Shown here piece after piece: positions 1-8,452 of a stretch of 64,000 nt of DNA. Under the pieces are notes generated by a model. The model had not been told where the DNA came from. It ran no database searches and saw only the letters and a program-made list of their open reading frames with translations. Position 1 is the first letter of the stretch. Each line of letters opens with the position of its first letter. Made by a program: the position numbers and the translations under genes. The stretch comes from JBCCCJ01 sp039029315 (GTDB lineage Bacteria; Bacteroidota; Bacteroidia; J057): the NCBI GenBank assembly GCA_039029315.1, contig JBCCGK010000034.1, positions 37,089-101,088 of the forward strand, given 5' to 3'.

Positions 1-1
1 C

Positions 2-1225
2 GATGCTGCTGCTTATCCCTATCTTCGCCTGGAAGCCGATCTGGTGGATTCTATTACCCGGACGGCACCACAATTGGCAGATTGGCATTTGTTGTTTACA
101 CCAGCCCCGGATGCGGTTGTCGATCCACTTGTCAATTTCAGCTTTCAGAAAGATACCGTATATGAAGGAGAGAACATCTTTATCCATCTGGGAGCACGAA
201 ATATTTCTGCTACCGATATGGATAGTGTGTTGGTGTACTTTACACTGGAACGAGCTGATCGGTCGAGATTATTGCTCGATAGCTTGAGAATTGCCCCATT
301 GTTGGTTGGGGGAGAATCGATAGAGTTTGAATATGAATTCAATACCCTCAACAAGAACCTTGAGGGAGATGTACAATTGATTGTGGAGATCAATCCCAAT
401 AATGAGCAAGCAGAGCAATATGCCTTTAACAATCTATATATCCAGCCCTTTCATGTGCTGATTGATCGTTTGAATCCGATCATGGATGTGACGTTTGATG
501 GCAAACACATCATCGATGGAGATATTGTCTCACCTGAACCAGAAATTGTCATCGAAATCAATGATGAGAATACCTTCGTTCCGGTAACGGATCCTGATGC
601 TTTTGAGCTCTCTTTCAAGAAAGGAACCAATATCGGAGTCCCCTTTGAACCCATCTATGCCAATTCAGGTCAGGGAGTGACCTGGGAGCCAGCAGAATTG
701 CCAGACAATAAAGCCAAGTTGTATTTTTATCCTGCTGAAAATCAGGCCTTCACAGAAACTGGCAAATTGGAAGATGGAGAATACACCCTTCGTGTACAAG
801 GACGAGACCAGCATGGCAATGCTGCAGGAAGAGGAGAGAATTATTATGAAATCCGGTTCAGAGTGGATAACCAAAGCAGCATCACGCATGTGCTCAATTA
901 TCCCAACCCCTTTTCTACCTCAACCAAATTTGTGTACACCCTGACAGGAGCAGAACTGCCAGAAGTTTTCCAAATCCATATCTATACCATTTCAGGGAAG
1001 ATGATCAAGCTCATTGATCTGGTAGAATTGGGAGATGTGCATGTTGGTCGGAACATTACCGAATATGCCTGGGACGGAACAGATGAATATGGCGATTATG
1101 TTGCCAATGGCGTCTATCTTTATCGAACCGTGATCAAAATGCCTTCGGAGGATCTGGAATTAAGAGGAGAAGAAACCGAACAATTCTTCAATAAGGGGTG
1201 GGGGAAAATGTACCTAATGCGCTAG
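2..1225 (+). CDS. PorU2-like T9SS sortase-related protein, C-terminal part (5' truncated by window)
   Basis: The frame is open from the first full codon, so only about 407 C-terminal residues are present and the real start lies outside the window. The visible part has an Ig-like segment (about residues 40-150), then a segment with the phrases DRLNPIMDVTFDGKHI and DGDIVSPEPEIVI, then a FlgD/T9SS-like beta domain with NYPNPFSTSTKFVYTLTG, WDGTDEYGDYVANGVYLY and a terminal GKMYLMR. From memory of the family, these phrases match the C-terminus of gingipain-like PorU2 proteins of Bacteroidota, which act at the outer membrane with the type IX secretion apparatus. The catalytic C25 peptidase part would be upstream and cannot be checked. 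A different large T9SS-associated surface protein is the main alternative. The gene ends shortly before a strong hairpin. Confidence 0.8.
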   Translation, partial: DAAAYPYLRLEADLVDSITRTAPQLADWHLLFTPAPDAVVDPLVNFSFQKDTVYEGENIFIHLGARNISATDMDSVLVYFTLERADRSRLLLDSLRIAPLLVGGESIEFEYEFNTLNKNLEGDVQLIVEINPNNEQAEQYAFNNLYIQPFHVLIDRLNPIMDVTFDGKHIIDGDIVSPEPEIVIEINDENTFVPVTDPDAFELSFKKGTNIGVPFEPIYANSGQGVTWEPAELPDNKAKLYFYPAENQAFTETGKLEDGEYTLRVQGRDQHGNAAGRGENYYEIRFRVDNQSSITHVLNYPNPFSTSTKFVYTLTGAELPEVFQIHIYTISGKMIKLIDLVELGDVHVGRNITEYAWDGTDEYGDYVANGVYLYRTVIKMPSEDLELRGEETEQFFNKGWGKMYLMR

Positions 1226-1233
1226 GTTTTCCT

Positions 1234-1241
1234 TATCTTTG
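1234..1241 (+). promoter_or_regulatory. TAnnTTTG promoter box (TATCTTTG) upstream of glycyl-tRNA synthetase
   Basis: TATCTTTG exactly matches the Bacteroidota -7 consensus TAnnTTTG. It lies 8 nt after the stop codon of the PorU2-like gene and 71 nt before the glyS ATG. A transcript starting 5-7 nt downstream would begin inside the left arm of the hairpin at 1243-1285. No clear -33 element was seen. Confidence 0.45.
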
Positions 1242-1242
1242 C

Positions 1243-1292
1243 CACCGTTTCAATTCGGATTCACTTTTTCCGGGTTGAAACGGTGTCAATTT
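1243..1292 (+). terminator. 17-bp hairpin with following T-run: terminator of the PorU2-like gene or glyS leader structure
   Basis: Bases 1243-1259 pair with 1269-1285. The outer 11 bp are perfect (CACCGTTTCAA with TTGAAACGGTG), followed by two G-T pairs and four more pairs, closing a 9-nt loop. The right arm is followed by TCAATTTTT. This is the form of an intrinsic terminator for the upstream gene. Because a TAnnTTTG box lies just before the left arm, part of it could also fall in the glyS leader. Confidence 0.6.
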
Positions 1293-1312
1293 TTCCGGAA
1301 ACCTTCATCCAC

Positions 1313-2854
1313 ATGAACTATTCAGAGCTTTTTCCTAAAATCATTTCCCATGCCAAGGCATATGGTTTCGTCTTTCAGTCCAGTGAGATCTATGATGGCC
1401 TTGGTGCAGTATATGATTATGGACAATTAGGAGTAGAATTGAAGCGAAACATCATGACTGCCTGGTGGAAAGCCATGGTTCAAATGCATGACAATATCGT
1501 AGGACTGGATTCTGCCATTCTGATGCACCCGACCATCTGGAAAGCCTCTGGCCATGTCGATGCCTTCAATGATCCCTTGATTGACAACAAGGATTCCAAA
1601 AAAAGATACCGGGCGGATGTCTTGCTGGAAGAACATATCGCCAAGATCGCTGCCAAGGGAGAAAAAGATCTGGCCAAAAGAGCCAAAAAGCAGGGCTGGG
1701 AAGTTGGTAGCGAAGAATATGAAACATATAAACTGAACAATCGCAATGCTGTCAAGGCCAGAGAAGCACAGGAGACTTATGCAAAAGTCCTCAACAGCGA
1801 TGATCTGGATCAGATGCGACAACTCATCATCGATTGGGGAATTGCAGATCCGGTGTCCGGCTCCAAAAACTGGTCCGATGTGAAGCAGTTCAATATGATG
1901 TTCAAAACGCAATTGGGGGCTACAGAGGGGAGTGCGATGGACGTATATCTTCGTCCTGAGACAGCCCAGGGAATTTTTGTGAACTATCTCAATGTGCAAA
2001 AGACTTCACGCATGAAGCTGCCATTTGGGATTGCACAGATTGGAAAAGCCTTTCGAAATGAGATTGTTGCGAGACAATTCATCTTCCGAATGCGGGAATT
2101 TGAGCAAATGGAGATGCAGTATTTCATTAAACCCGGCACCCAGATGAAGTGGTTTGAATACTGGCGTGCAGCCCGTCGAAAATGGCATATGGCGATGGGA
2201 CTGGAACCGGAAAAACTCCATTTCCATACCCATGAAAAACTCGCACACTATGCTGATGCAGCTGATGATATTCAGTTTCATTTTCCTTTTGGAATCAAGG
2301 AGCTGGAAGGAATTCACTCTAGAACGGCACATGATTTGGGCGCCCATCAGGAGTTTTCAGGGAAGAAAATGCAGTATTACGATCCCGAGACGGAGACATC
2401 TTATACCCCATATGTATTGGAAACTTCTGTAGGGTTGGACAGAACTTTCCTTGCCCATCTCTGCAATGCTTACAAAGAAGAGGAAGCACCATCCGCCAAG
2501 GGAGGAACAGAACTGAGAACAGTCCTCAAGCTTCATCCGCTGCTCGCACCTTACAAAGCAGCGGTTTTCCCCATCGTCAGAAAAGATGGACTGCCTGAGA
2601 TTGCACGAGAGATTGTTGATACCCTGAAATTCGACACCCATGTGATGTATGATGAAAAGGACTCTGTCGGAAGAAGGTATCGAAGACATGACGCCATTGG
2701 AACTCCATTTTGTATCACGGTAGACCACAAAACCAAAGAAGATCAGCAAGTGACGGTACGGGATCGTGATACCATGGAGCAAGTAAGAATTCCGATTGCA
2801 GAGGTTCCTGCTTATATCTCGCGCAAACTTAGCTGGCGGGATGTTTTGGCATAG
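1313..2854 (+). CDS. glyQS: Glycine--tRNA ligase (single-chain, alpha2 type)
   Basis: This class II aminoacyl-tRNA synthetase charges tRNA-Gly in the cytoplasm. The 513-residue product has the family signatures: an N-terminal AYGFVFQSSEIYDGLGAVYDYG block, RPETAQGIFVNY, the motif 2 region QIGKAFRNEI with FRMREFEQMEMQYF, motif 3 ETSVGLDRTFLAHL, and a C-terminal anticodon-binding domain from about residue 410 (HPLLAPYKAAVFPI). It is the homodimeric type, not the separate alpha and beta chains of E. coli. The frame is open back to a GTG at 1283, but that GTG lies in the right arm of the hairpin; the ATG at 1313 begins the conserved MNYSELFPKI start and is preferred. Confidence 0.97.
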   Translation: MNYSELFPKIISHAKAYGFVFQSSEIYDGLGAVYDYGQLGVELKRNIMTAWWKAMVQMHDNIVGLDSAILMHPTIWKASGHVDAFNDPLIDNKDSKKRYRADVLLEEHIAKIAAKGEKDLAKRAKKQGWEVGSEEYETYKLNNRNAVKAREAQETYAKVLNSDDLDQMRQLIIDWGIADPVSGSKNWSDVKQFNMMFKTQLGATEGSAMDVYLRPETAQGIFVNYLNVQKTSRMKLPFGIAQIGKAFRNEIVARQFIFRMREFEQMEMQYFIKPGTQMKWFEYWRAARRKWHMAMGLEPEKLHFHTHEKLAHYADAADDIQFHFPFGIKELEGIHSRTAHDLGAHQEFSGKKMQYYDPETETSYTPYVLETSVGLDRTFLAHLCNAYKEEEAPSAKGGTELRTVLKLHPLLAPYKAAVFPIVRKDGLPEIAREIVDTLKFDTHVMYDEKDSVGRRYRRHDAIGTPFCITVDHKTKEDQQVTVRDRDTMEQVRIPIAEVPAYISRKLSWRDVLA

Positions 2855-3082
2855 GTAAGTATTTGGACACATTTATTTGTGAGGGAAATAGTGGGCATAG
2901 GGGAAAAAAGGGAAAAATCTTACCAATCAAGCCATGATATCCCCTATTTCTCTCATACCCAAAATCAACCCTAATATTAGCCATCTACTTAAACATCAGG
3001 TTTTATTCTGTATCCATATCTGAAAACTAGTCGGGACAGATTGTGTCATCTGTCGCCAACCCACTATTCCCTACGATTTTCG

Positions 3083-3090
3083 TATCTTTG
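3083..3090 (+). promoter_or_regulatory. TAnnTTTG promoter box (TATCTTTG), 4 nt before the mnmH ATG
   Basis: TATCTTTG is followed by four bases and then the ATG at 3095. With the usual distance from a Bacteroidota -7 box to the transcription start, the mRNA would begin at or next to the start codon, leaving no room for a ribosome-binding site. Confidence 0.6.
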
Positions 3091-3094
3091 TTAT

Positions 3095-4171
3095 ATGGCA
3101 AACGTCCTGGACATATCAGATTTTCTCCTACAATCTGTACATACTCACATTCCCATTCTGGATGTGCGAGCACCAAAAGAGTATGAAAAAGGACATATTC
3201 CTGGAGCTGTGAATGTTCCTTTGTTCGAAAATGAAGAACGGCATATTGTCGGAATTCAATACAAAGAGCAGGGGCGCGATCAGGCTGTGATCAAAGGATT
3301 GGAATTGGTGGGGCCAAAACTTGCTACCTTTGTGAAGAAAGCAAAGACCCTTGCCATCTCCGGCAATTTGTTGGTTCATTGTTGGCGTGGGGGCATGCGA
3401 AGCCAAAGTATGGCCTGGTTATGGGAGACATCTGGCTTCCATGTAGACGTGTTGGGAGGAGGATATAAGGCCTATCGCGAAAAGGTTCGGTCAGATTTGG
3501 CCCAGCCTTTGCAGCTAGTAATTCTGGGAGGGAAAACGGGAAGTGGGAAAACGGCTTTGTTACATGCCTTGAAAGCAGCCGGAGAACAAGTCATTGATCT
3601 GGAAAAATTGGCCAATCACAAAGGCTCCGCATTTGGGGGGATCGGTCAACATTCCCAGCCTTCGGTTGAGCAATTTGAGAATGAGCTGCATAAAAGCGTG
3701 CAAAAATGTGATCCTGCACGTCGAATTTGGGTAGAGGATGAAAGCAATGCTATTGGCCGGGTATATATCCCTCAACCGTTTTGGCAGCAAATGCTGCGTG
3801 CGCCTGTGCTGGTGGTCGAAGTCCCCGAGAAAGAAAGGATTGATAGACTGGTTGAAGAATATGCCAGATATGAAGATGCAGAATTGAAGGCGGCATTGAT
3901 TCGAATCAAAAAAAGATTGGGAGGGAATGACTTGAACCTGGCCTTAGAGGCGCTTGACCAGCAAAACTATTCACTAACTACAGAGATTGCCCTCAGATAC
4001 TATGACAAAGCCTATGTGTATGCTCTGAGGAAAAAAAAGACACAGCAATTATTGACCATTTCTATATCTCTCCAAAACCTCAAAAGATCATCTCAACAAC
4101 TGATAGAATACTGCCAAACCCATATTAGCCTTCATGACAGATTTGGATACGATCAGGCTGACGCAATATAG
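3095..4171 (+). CDS. mnmH: tRNA 2-selenouridine synthase (MnmH/SelU/YbbB)
   Basis: MnmH replaces the sulfur of 2-thiouridine at tRNA wobble position 34 with selenium, using selenophosphate and a geranylated intermediate. The 358-residue product has an N-terminal rhodanese domain with the active-site Cys96 in HCWRGGMRS, followed by a P-loop GGKTGSGKT at residues 145-153, the usual two-domain layout and length. The ATG at 3095 is chosen because the rhodanese domain (DISDFLL...ILDVRAPKEY) begins there and a promoter box sits 4 nt before it; the longer frame from 3041 would add 18 unrelated residues. The last 38 bases overlap selD in another frame, so the selenium donor and its user are translationally linked. 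Confidence 0.96.
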   Translation: MANVLDISDFLLQSVHTHIPILDVRAPKEYEKGHIPGAVNVPLFENEERHIVGIQYKEQGRDQAVIKGLELVGPKLATFVKKAKTLAISGNLLVHCWRGGMRSQSMAWLWETSGFHVDVLGGGYKAYREKVRSDLAQPLQLVILGGKTGSGKTALLHALKAAGEQVIDLEKLANHKGSAFGGIGQHSQPSVEQFENELHKSVQKCDPARRIWVEDESNAIGRVYIPQPFWQQMLRAPVLVVEVPEKERIDRLVEEYARYEDAELKAALIRIKKRLGGNDLNLALEALDQQNYSLTTEIALRYYDKAYVYALRKKKTQQLLTISISLQNLKRSSQQLIEYCQTHISLHDRFGYDQADAI

Positions 4172-5174
4172 CCATGGAGCTGGTTGCGGATGCAAAATCT
4201 CCCCACAGGTTCTTGAAACCATTCTTCATTCCTCTGCTCTTTCACTTCCGGATGCCAATGTATTGGTAGGCAATGACACGAGTGATGATGCCGCAGTCTA
4301 TGATTTAGGAGACGGAACTGCCATCATCAGCACGACTGATTTTTTCATGCCAATTGTGGATGATGCCTATGATTTTGGCCGAATAGCTTCTGCCAATGCC
4401 ATCAGTGATGTGTACGCCATGGGAGGAAGCCCCATGATGGCCATTGCGATTCTTGGATGGCCGGTAGATACCTTGCCAGCTGAGTTGGCGCAAAAGGTGT
4501 TGGAAGGAAGCAGGGCGGTTTGTCGGGAGGCTGGCATTGCCTTGACAGGTGGGCATAGCATCGATACACCAGAACCGATGTTTGGTCTGGCAGTGACAGG
4601 CCGAATCAATGTGGCCAATATTCGCCGGAATTCTGGCGCACTTCCTGGCTGCAAACTATTTCTGACCAAACCGCTGGGGGTGGGCATTCTGACAACAGCT
4701 CAAAAGAAAAATCTCCTCCTGCCTGAACATAAAGACATTGCCAAAGATCAAATGCTTCAGCTCAATAAAGCTGGAGAAATCTTGAGCAAATATGCCTATG
4801 TCAAAGCTATGACTGATGTGACAGGCTTTGGCCTACTCGGCCATTTGATTGAGATGTGTGAAGGCAGTCGTACTTCCGCAGAAATAGATTTTCTCGATAT
4901 TCCTCTCCTCACTGAGATTGATCACTATCTGGAAAAAGAGTGTATTCCTGGTGGCACTTCAAGAAATTGGGACAGCTATCGACATAAGGTGAATGAACTG
5001 ACTGACAAACAAAAATCGATTTTGTGTGATCCCCAAACCAGTGGAGGATTGTTGGTGGCAGTTGTGCGAGAATACGAAGGAGAGTTTGTCCAACTGACAC
5101 GGAGTCTTGGGATGAGTCTTCAATCATTCGGAGAGTTAAAAGAAATGCAGGATCCTTTGATTTTGGTCCGCTGA
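4134..5174 (+). CDS. selD: Selenide, water dikinase (selenophosphate synthetase)
   Basis: SelD makes selenophosphate from selenide and ATP. The 346-residue protein has the N-terminal catalytic segment GAGCGCK, with Cys18 and Lys21 in place (a cysteine, not selenocysteine, form), then NDTSDDAAVYDL and a DFFMPIVDDAYDFGRIASANAISDVYAMGG block split over the ATP-binding AIRS-type domain, and a C-terminal CDPQTSGGLLVAV signature. Its start lies inside the 3' end of mnmH (38-nt overlap). No selA, selB or tRNA-Sec is visible here, so the local selenium use that can be supported is tRNA selenouridine rather than selenoproteins. Confidence 0.97.
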   Translation: MTDLDTIRLTQYSHGAGCGCKISPQVLETILHSSALSLPDANVLVGNDTSDDAAVYDLGDGTAIISTTDFFMPIVDDAYDFGRIASANAISDVYAMGGSPMMAIAILGWPVDTLPAELAQKVLEGSRAVCREAGIALTGGHSIDTPEPMFGLAVTGRINVANIRRNSGALPGCKLFLTKPLGVGILTTAQKKNLLLPEHKDIAKDQMLQLNKAGEILSKYAYVKAMTDVTGFGLLGHLIEMCEGSRTSAEIDFLDIPLLTEIDHYLEKECIPGGTSRNWDSYRHKVNELTDKQKSILCDPQTSGGLLVAVVREYEGEFVQLTRSLGMSLQSFGELKEMQDPLILVR

Positions 5175-5200
5175 TGAATCCTTCTTGATCGCCCTCTTTC

Positions 5201-6340
5201 ATGTCTTCCTTGCTCACAAAACTCAAGCAATTAATTATCAGAGATGTTCTTCCTCTGAGAACCTCTGAAGCCCGACGTGTCTATCATTCGGGCAAGTCCA
5301 TGGAGTGGACACCTGCCACATTCGATGAGTTGATTCAGCTCAATCAGGCCTGGGCTGAAAGCATATGGCCAGTGTTGGCCCAAGAGCAAAGCTCTATTCT
5401 CTACTCTCCCTGGGAATTGTTGCGTATGTTAAAGATCGTCGATACGCTGGCCGCAACGAAACATTTTCCCATCCCCTTTCAACAATGGAATGATCTACAT
5501 CGCATTCTGTACAATCATCGGGAGTCTCCCTCTCCCGTAGGGCAAAAATTCTGGTATCATCAGGAACTTCAAGCTGATAGTCGTTTGAATCAAGAGCTAT
5601 CCATGTGGATGGGGATTGATATGGAGAAAATGGATTTCGATGCAGAGAAAGCCATAGGGCGGGCCAATAGATGGCTATACAGATCTACTGATGAGTTGTC
5701 TACAGACCCTCTGGAAGGATTGTCTGGATGGTGTGTGATTGCCGGACGTGTGCGTCTGATACCTGAGTTGACGCGTGATTATCGCGTGCGCAGAATCCCG
5801 GATGCAAAATTTCACCCCAATCCGGGTCGAATTATTTCTAGCCCCATGACACAAATATTGGGAGCGGCATCCTGGGGAGAAAATGATCTGGGAGAGGCTT
5901 GCTGTCTTTCTATGCTGGAGGGAAGTTGGGAATGTGTGATATGGAAGGCCAAAGAAGAGGATTCGAGCTCAACTCATTGGTGGAATTCACTTCCTGCTTT
6001 TTCAGAAAAAGGATTGTTGGATCTTCACATTCCTGCCACGATTCCCTCCAAGACCCATAGATTCCGGAGATTGTTGGCTTCTACTAGCTGCGCCGATTGG
6101 TTTGACCCAGATCGCAAACAACTAACACATGCCTTTTCTCCATCGGAAGTGTGGCTGGAAGATATGCTGATGGTATCGAGTCTGGAGATCCAGTCTCATC
6201 CTCGCCCCAAACGCCATATTGCGCCTCCCGAAAAACAATGGCTAACGAACCGACCCTTTGGCATCCTGATTCGGGAACATCAGAGCAAGTTTCCTCTTAT
6301 GCTCGGCTGGATTCAATCTCCGGTTTCTTCTAATGAGTAG
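5201..6340 (+). CDS. Conserved-looking protein of unknown function downstream of selD
   Basis: I do not recognise this 379-residue protein. It starts 26 nt after the selD stop on the same strand, so it may share the mnmH-selD transcript. It has no signal peptide or membrane segment. It is rich in Trp (WSPW-type positions, WWNSLPAF, WLYRSTDE), with an N-terminal helical part (about 1-150) and a more mixed beta-rich middle (GWCVIAGRVRLIPELT, SWECVIWKAKEE). The coding frame is long, codon use resembles its neighbours, and no competing frame covers it. There is no evidence for a selenium-related role beyond position. Confidence 0.7.
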   Translation: MSSLLTKLKQLIIRDVLPLRTSEARRVYHSGKSMEWTPATFDELIQLNQAWAESIWPVLAQEQSSILYSPWELLRMLKIVDTLAATKHFPIPFQQWNDLHRILYNHRESPSPVGQKFWYHQELQADSRLNQELSMWMGIDMEKMDFDAEKAIGRANRWLYRSTDELSTDPLEGLSGWCVIAGRVRLIPELTRDYRVRRIPDAKFHPNPGRIISSPMTQILGAASWGENDLGEACCLSMLEGSWECVIWKAKEEDSSSTHWWNSLPAFSEKGLLDLHIPATIPSKTHRFRRLLASTSCADWFDPDRKQLTHAFSPSEVWLEDMLMVSSLEIQSHPRPKRHIAPPEKQWLTNRPFGILIREHQSKFPLMLGWIQSPVSSNE

Positions 6341-6553
6341 CTATATGCAGATCAAGGATTGAAACGCGGCCTTGTCCGAGATGTCAGGCGACCGTGGAAA
6401 CGAATAGATTGAGGGAGAGGAGAAATTCCACATTGAAGATGCATAAGCAGGGCAGGACGTGATTCTCAGGCACAGAATTTTGTGCTTTGAAACACACTGG
6501 AAGCTCCTCAATACCCGAAAGCAAGAGCAAAAGCTTGTTTGTTGGAGAGGTTC

Positions 6554-7786
6554 TTAATCAAAATCGGTTGTCAATTTGAAGCGCAGCACCCTGCTATTAC
6601 CTGCATCTGCAACATAGACGATTCGATTCAGATAAGCGACGCCTCTGGGCTCTCTAAATTGTGTCAAACCTTCGCCAGTTCCCCCAAAAGATGCTCGAAT
6701 AACCTTGGTGCCATTGGCACCAGGAGGAGGATTTACGCCTTCAAATCCAAGACCATTGAACTGATAAAGAGAATCTTTTTCTGCATCCAGAACAAAGAAA
6801 TAATTGGTTCCATCTCCAGTGGTGGTAACAGCGGAAGGCTCGATAAAGCGTCCCGGCTCATATAAAAACCGATCCGCTCTGGAGGTATCTCCCGCAGCCA
6901 GGTTGACTACCTCATAACTCGATCCAAATTCTGTATCTACAAATCGAATGAGCTGAACCTTTAAGAGATTCCCTTCACCTCCCGAACAAAACATGAAATC
7001 TCCACTACTGGTGACTGACGGACTTTGTGGAGGGACAGCCAAAGAGGTAATCGCCTGCGGATTGACGAAGTAGTTCCGAAACAACCCCAGATTGGTGTTC
7101 ACGGAAACAGGAATTTGATAGTTGTCCTCTCCAGTGAACAGAATCACAGCGTCATTGGGGCCGCCAAATTGATTGACAAAATTGGAGGGGCCAGTACGCG
7201 TAACGTAATAGCGATTGTCGCTCAATGGGGCAATGCCTGTAAATCGAACCACTGAATCAGATCCGGTAGGTGTGCCGGATTTGAAGTAAAAAGGATGGGT
7301 AGTCAAACGCTTCAGGGAGGCATTGGACAATCCGTAGTCTCCTGTCTTGTTGAGATCCAGTCGATATATAGCTGGTAGCGTGTAGGGAGTCCCGTTGATA
7401 ACCGTATCTCTGGTTCCTGCAGCCAACAAATCCAACCTTCTGTCTTGTGCGATGGCACTGAGGTCCTGGACAAAATAGCGCCCCAGCTCATTTCCGGCCT
7501 GATCAAAAGAAACAATCTCTTGTGTACCGGAATCTGCCACATATATCAATTCATCCCAACCTGCAATGACATCGATTGGATAGACCAAATTGTCCCATAC
7601 CGGCTGGATCGGGACATAGGCAACGGTTCGACTGTCATAGATGGGTTCATCCAAAAAGTCTGTATCGGTTTTGGTACCCCAAAAGCCTTCGCAACTTGTA
7701 CTAAATAGAAGAATGATTGCCCCAAAGAATGATACTTGTGATGTCTGGAGGATCTGGCGAATGGATGAAAAGCTAAAATGACGCAT
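6554..7786 (-). CDS. NHL-repeat/beta-propeller lipoprotein
   Basis: The 410-residue product has an N-terminal hydrophobic stretch ending in a lipobox-like FSTSC at about residue 32, so it is probably a lipoprotein. The rest shows NHL-type blades: VIAGWDELIYVADSGTQEIV near the start and REPRGVAYLNRIVYVADAGNSRVL at the end, with similar spaced hydrophobic strands between. Such propellers bind ligands or protein partners; no enzyme motif is visible. It is the first gene of a minus-strand group whose next members code for an unknown protein and a PorV/PorQ-family protein, but about 60 nt and more separate them. The exact role is unknown. Confidence 0.8.
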   Translation of the reverse strand: MRHFSFSSIRQILQTSQVSFFGAIILLFSTSCEGFWGTKTDTDFLDEPIYDSRTVAYVPIQPVWDNLVYPIDVIAGWDELIYVADSGTQEIVSFDQAGNELGRYFVQDLSAIAQDRRLDLLAAGTRDTVINGTPYTLPAIYRLDLNKTGDYGLSNASLKRLTTHPFYFKSGTPTGSDSVVRFTGIAPLSDNRYYVTRTGPSNFVNQFGGPNDAVILFTGEDNYQIPVSVNTNLGLFRNYFVNPQAITSLAVPPQSPSVTSSGDFMFCSGGEGNLLKVQLIRFVDTEFGSSYEVVNLAAGDTSRADRFLYEPGRFIEPSAVTTTGDGTNYFFVLDAEKDSLYQFNGLGFEGVNPPPGANGTKVIRASFGGTGEGLTQFREPRGVAYLNRIVYVADAGNSRVLRFKLTTDFD

Positions 7787-7846
7787 ATGGGAAGAAATGT
7801 CGAGAATTCAGGAAACTAATGTAAGTGCGTGTGCATGATCTTCTTC

Positions 7847-8452
7847 TCATGCTGATAACTTTGGATCGTCTTCATAAGCAGAACCAATATGGCACAAATG
7901 ATTGAGCAAGTCAGCAAACAGATCGTACAAATCATGGAGTCGATCCAGATTGGTAATGATGCCTTTGACCTGGAACTTGAGTTCACTTATCCCTTCTCCC
8001 AGTGGATTGTGTAGCCAACTCTGATCTGTCTCACTTTCCAGATATATTTCAGGTTGTAAAGAAATAATCTCTCTGATTCGCTGATGACTAAATAACATCT
8101 TCAGTTTTCGTTGGTCATTTCCTTGAATAATGAACTCGTCATCAAATTCTTTATATCCCACTTCAAGATCCTGCATCCCCAGAAGTTTATTGATCCCCGA
8201 ATCCACGCGCTTTCTGAAAATCCGAAACTGAAAACTGTCGCGATTGACATAAGGAGCCCGAATCCGTGTGATGGTAGGGCGTTTTCCTCGTTTGTAGGTG
8301 TCTATGATGATGGTCCAATTGCCATGATACGCTTTGATGGCGTCCTTTTGAAAAAATCCTTTTCCGGGCACAAAATCAGCTTCAAGTTCTTTACATAATT
8401 GTTGCCAAAGAATTTTTTTCTCTCTGCGGAAAATTTCCAGAAGTCTACTCAT
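7847..8452 (-). CDS. Hypothetical protein, translationally coupled to a PorV/PorQ-family gene
   Basis: The 201-residue soluble protein begins MSRLLEIFRREKKILWQQL and has no signal peptide. The middle has alternating strands (WTIIIDTYKRGKRPTITRIRAPYV, FQFRIFRKRV) followed by a helical C-terminus with many Leu and His residues. I recognise no motif. Its ATG overlaps the TGA of the upstream PorV/PorQ-family gene in an ATGA (8449-8452), so the two are made from one message. Despite that coupling, its own role cannot be derived from the sequence. Confidence 0.8.
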   Translation of the reverse strand: MSRLLEIFRREKKILWQQLCKELEADFVPGKGFFQKDAIKAYHGNWTIIIDTYKRGKRPTITRIRAPYVNRDSFQFRIFRKRVDSGINKLLGMQDLEVGYKEFDDEFIIQGNDQRKLKMLFSHQRIREIISLQPEIYLESETDQSWLHNPLGEGISELKFQVKGIITNLDRLHDLYDLFADLLNHLCHIGSAYEDDPKLSA

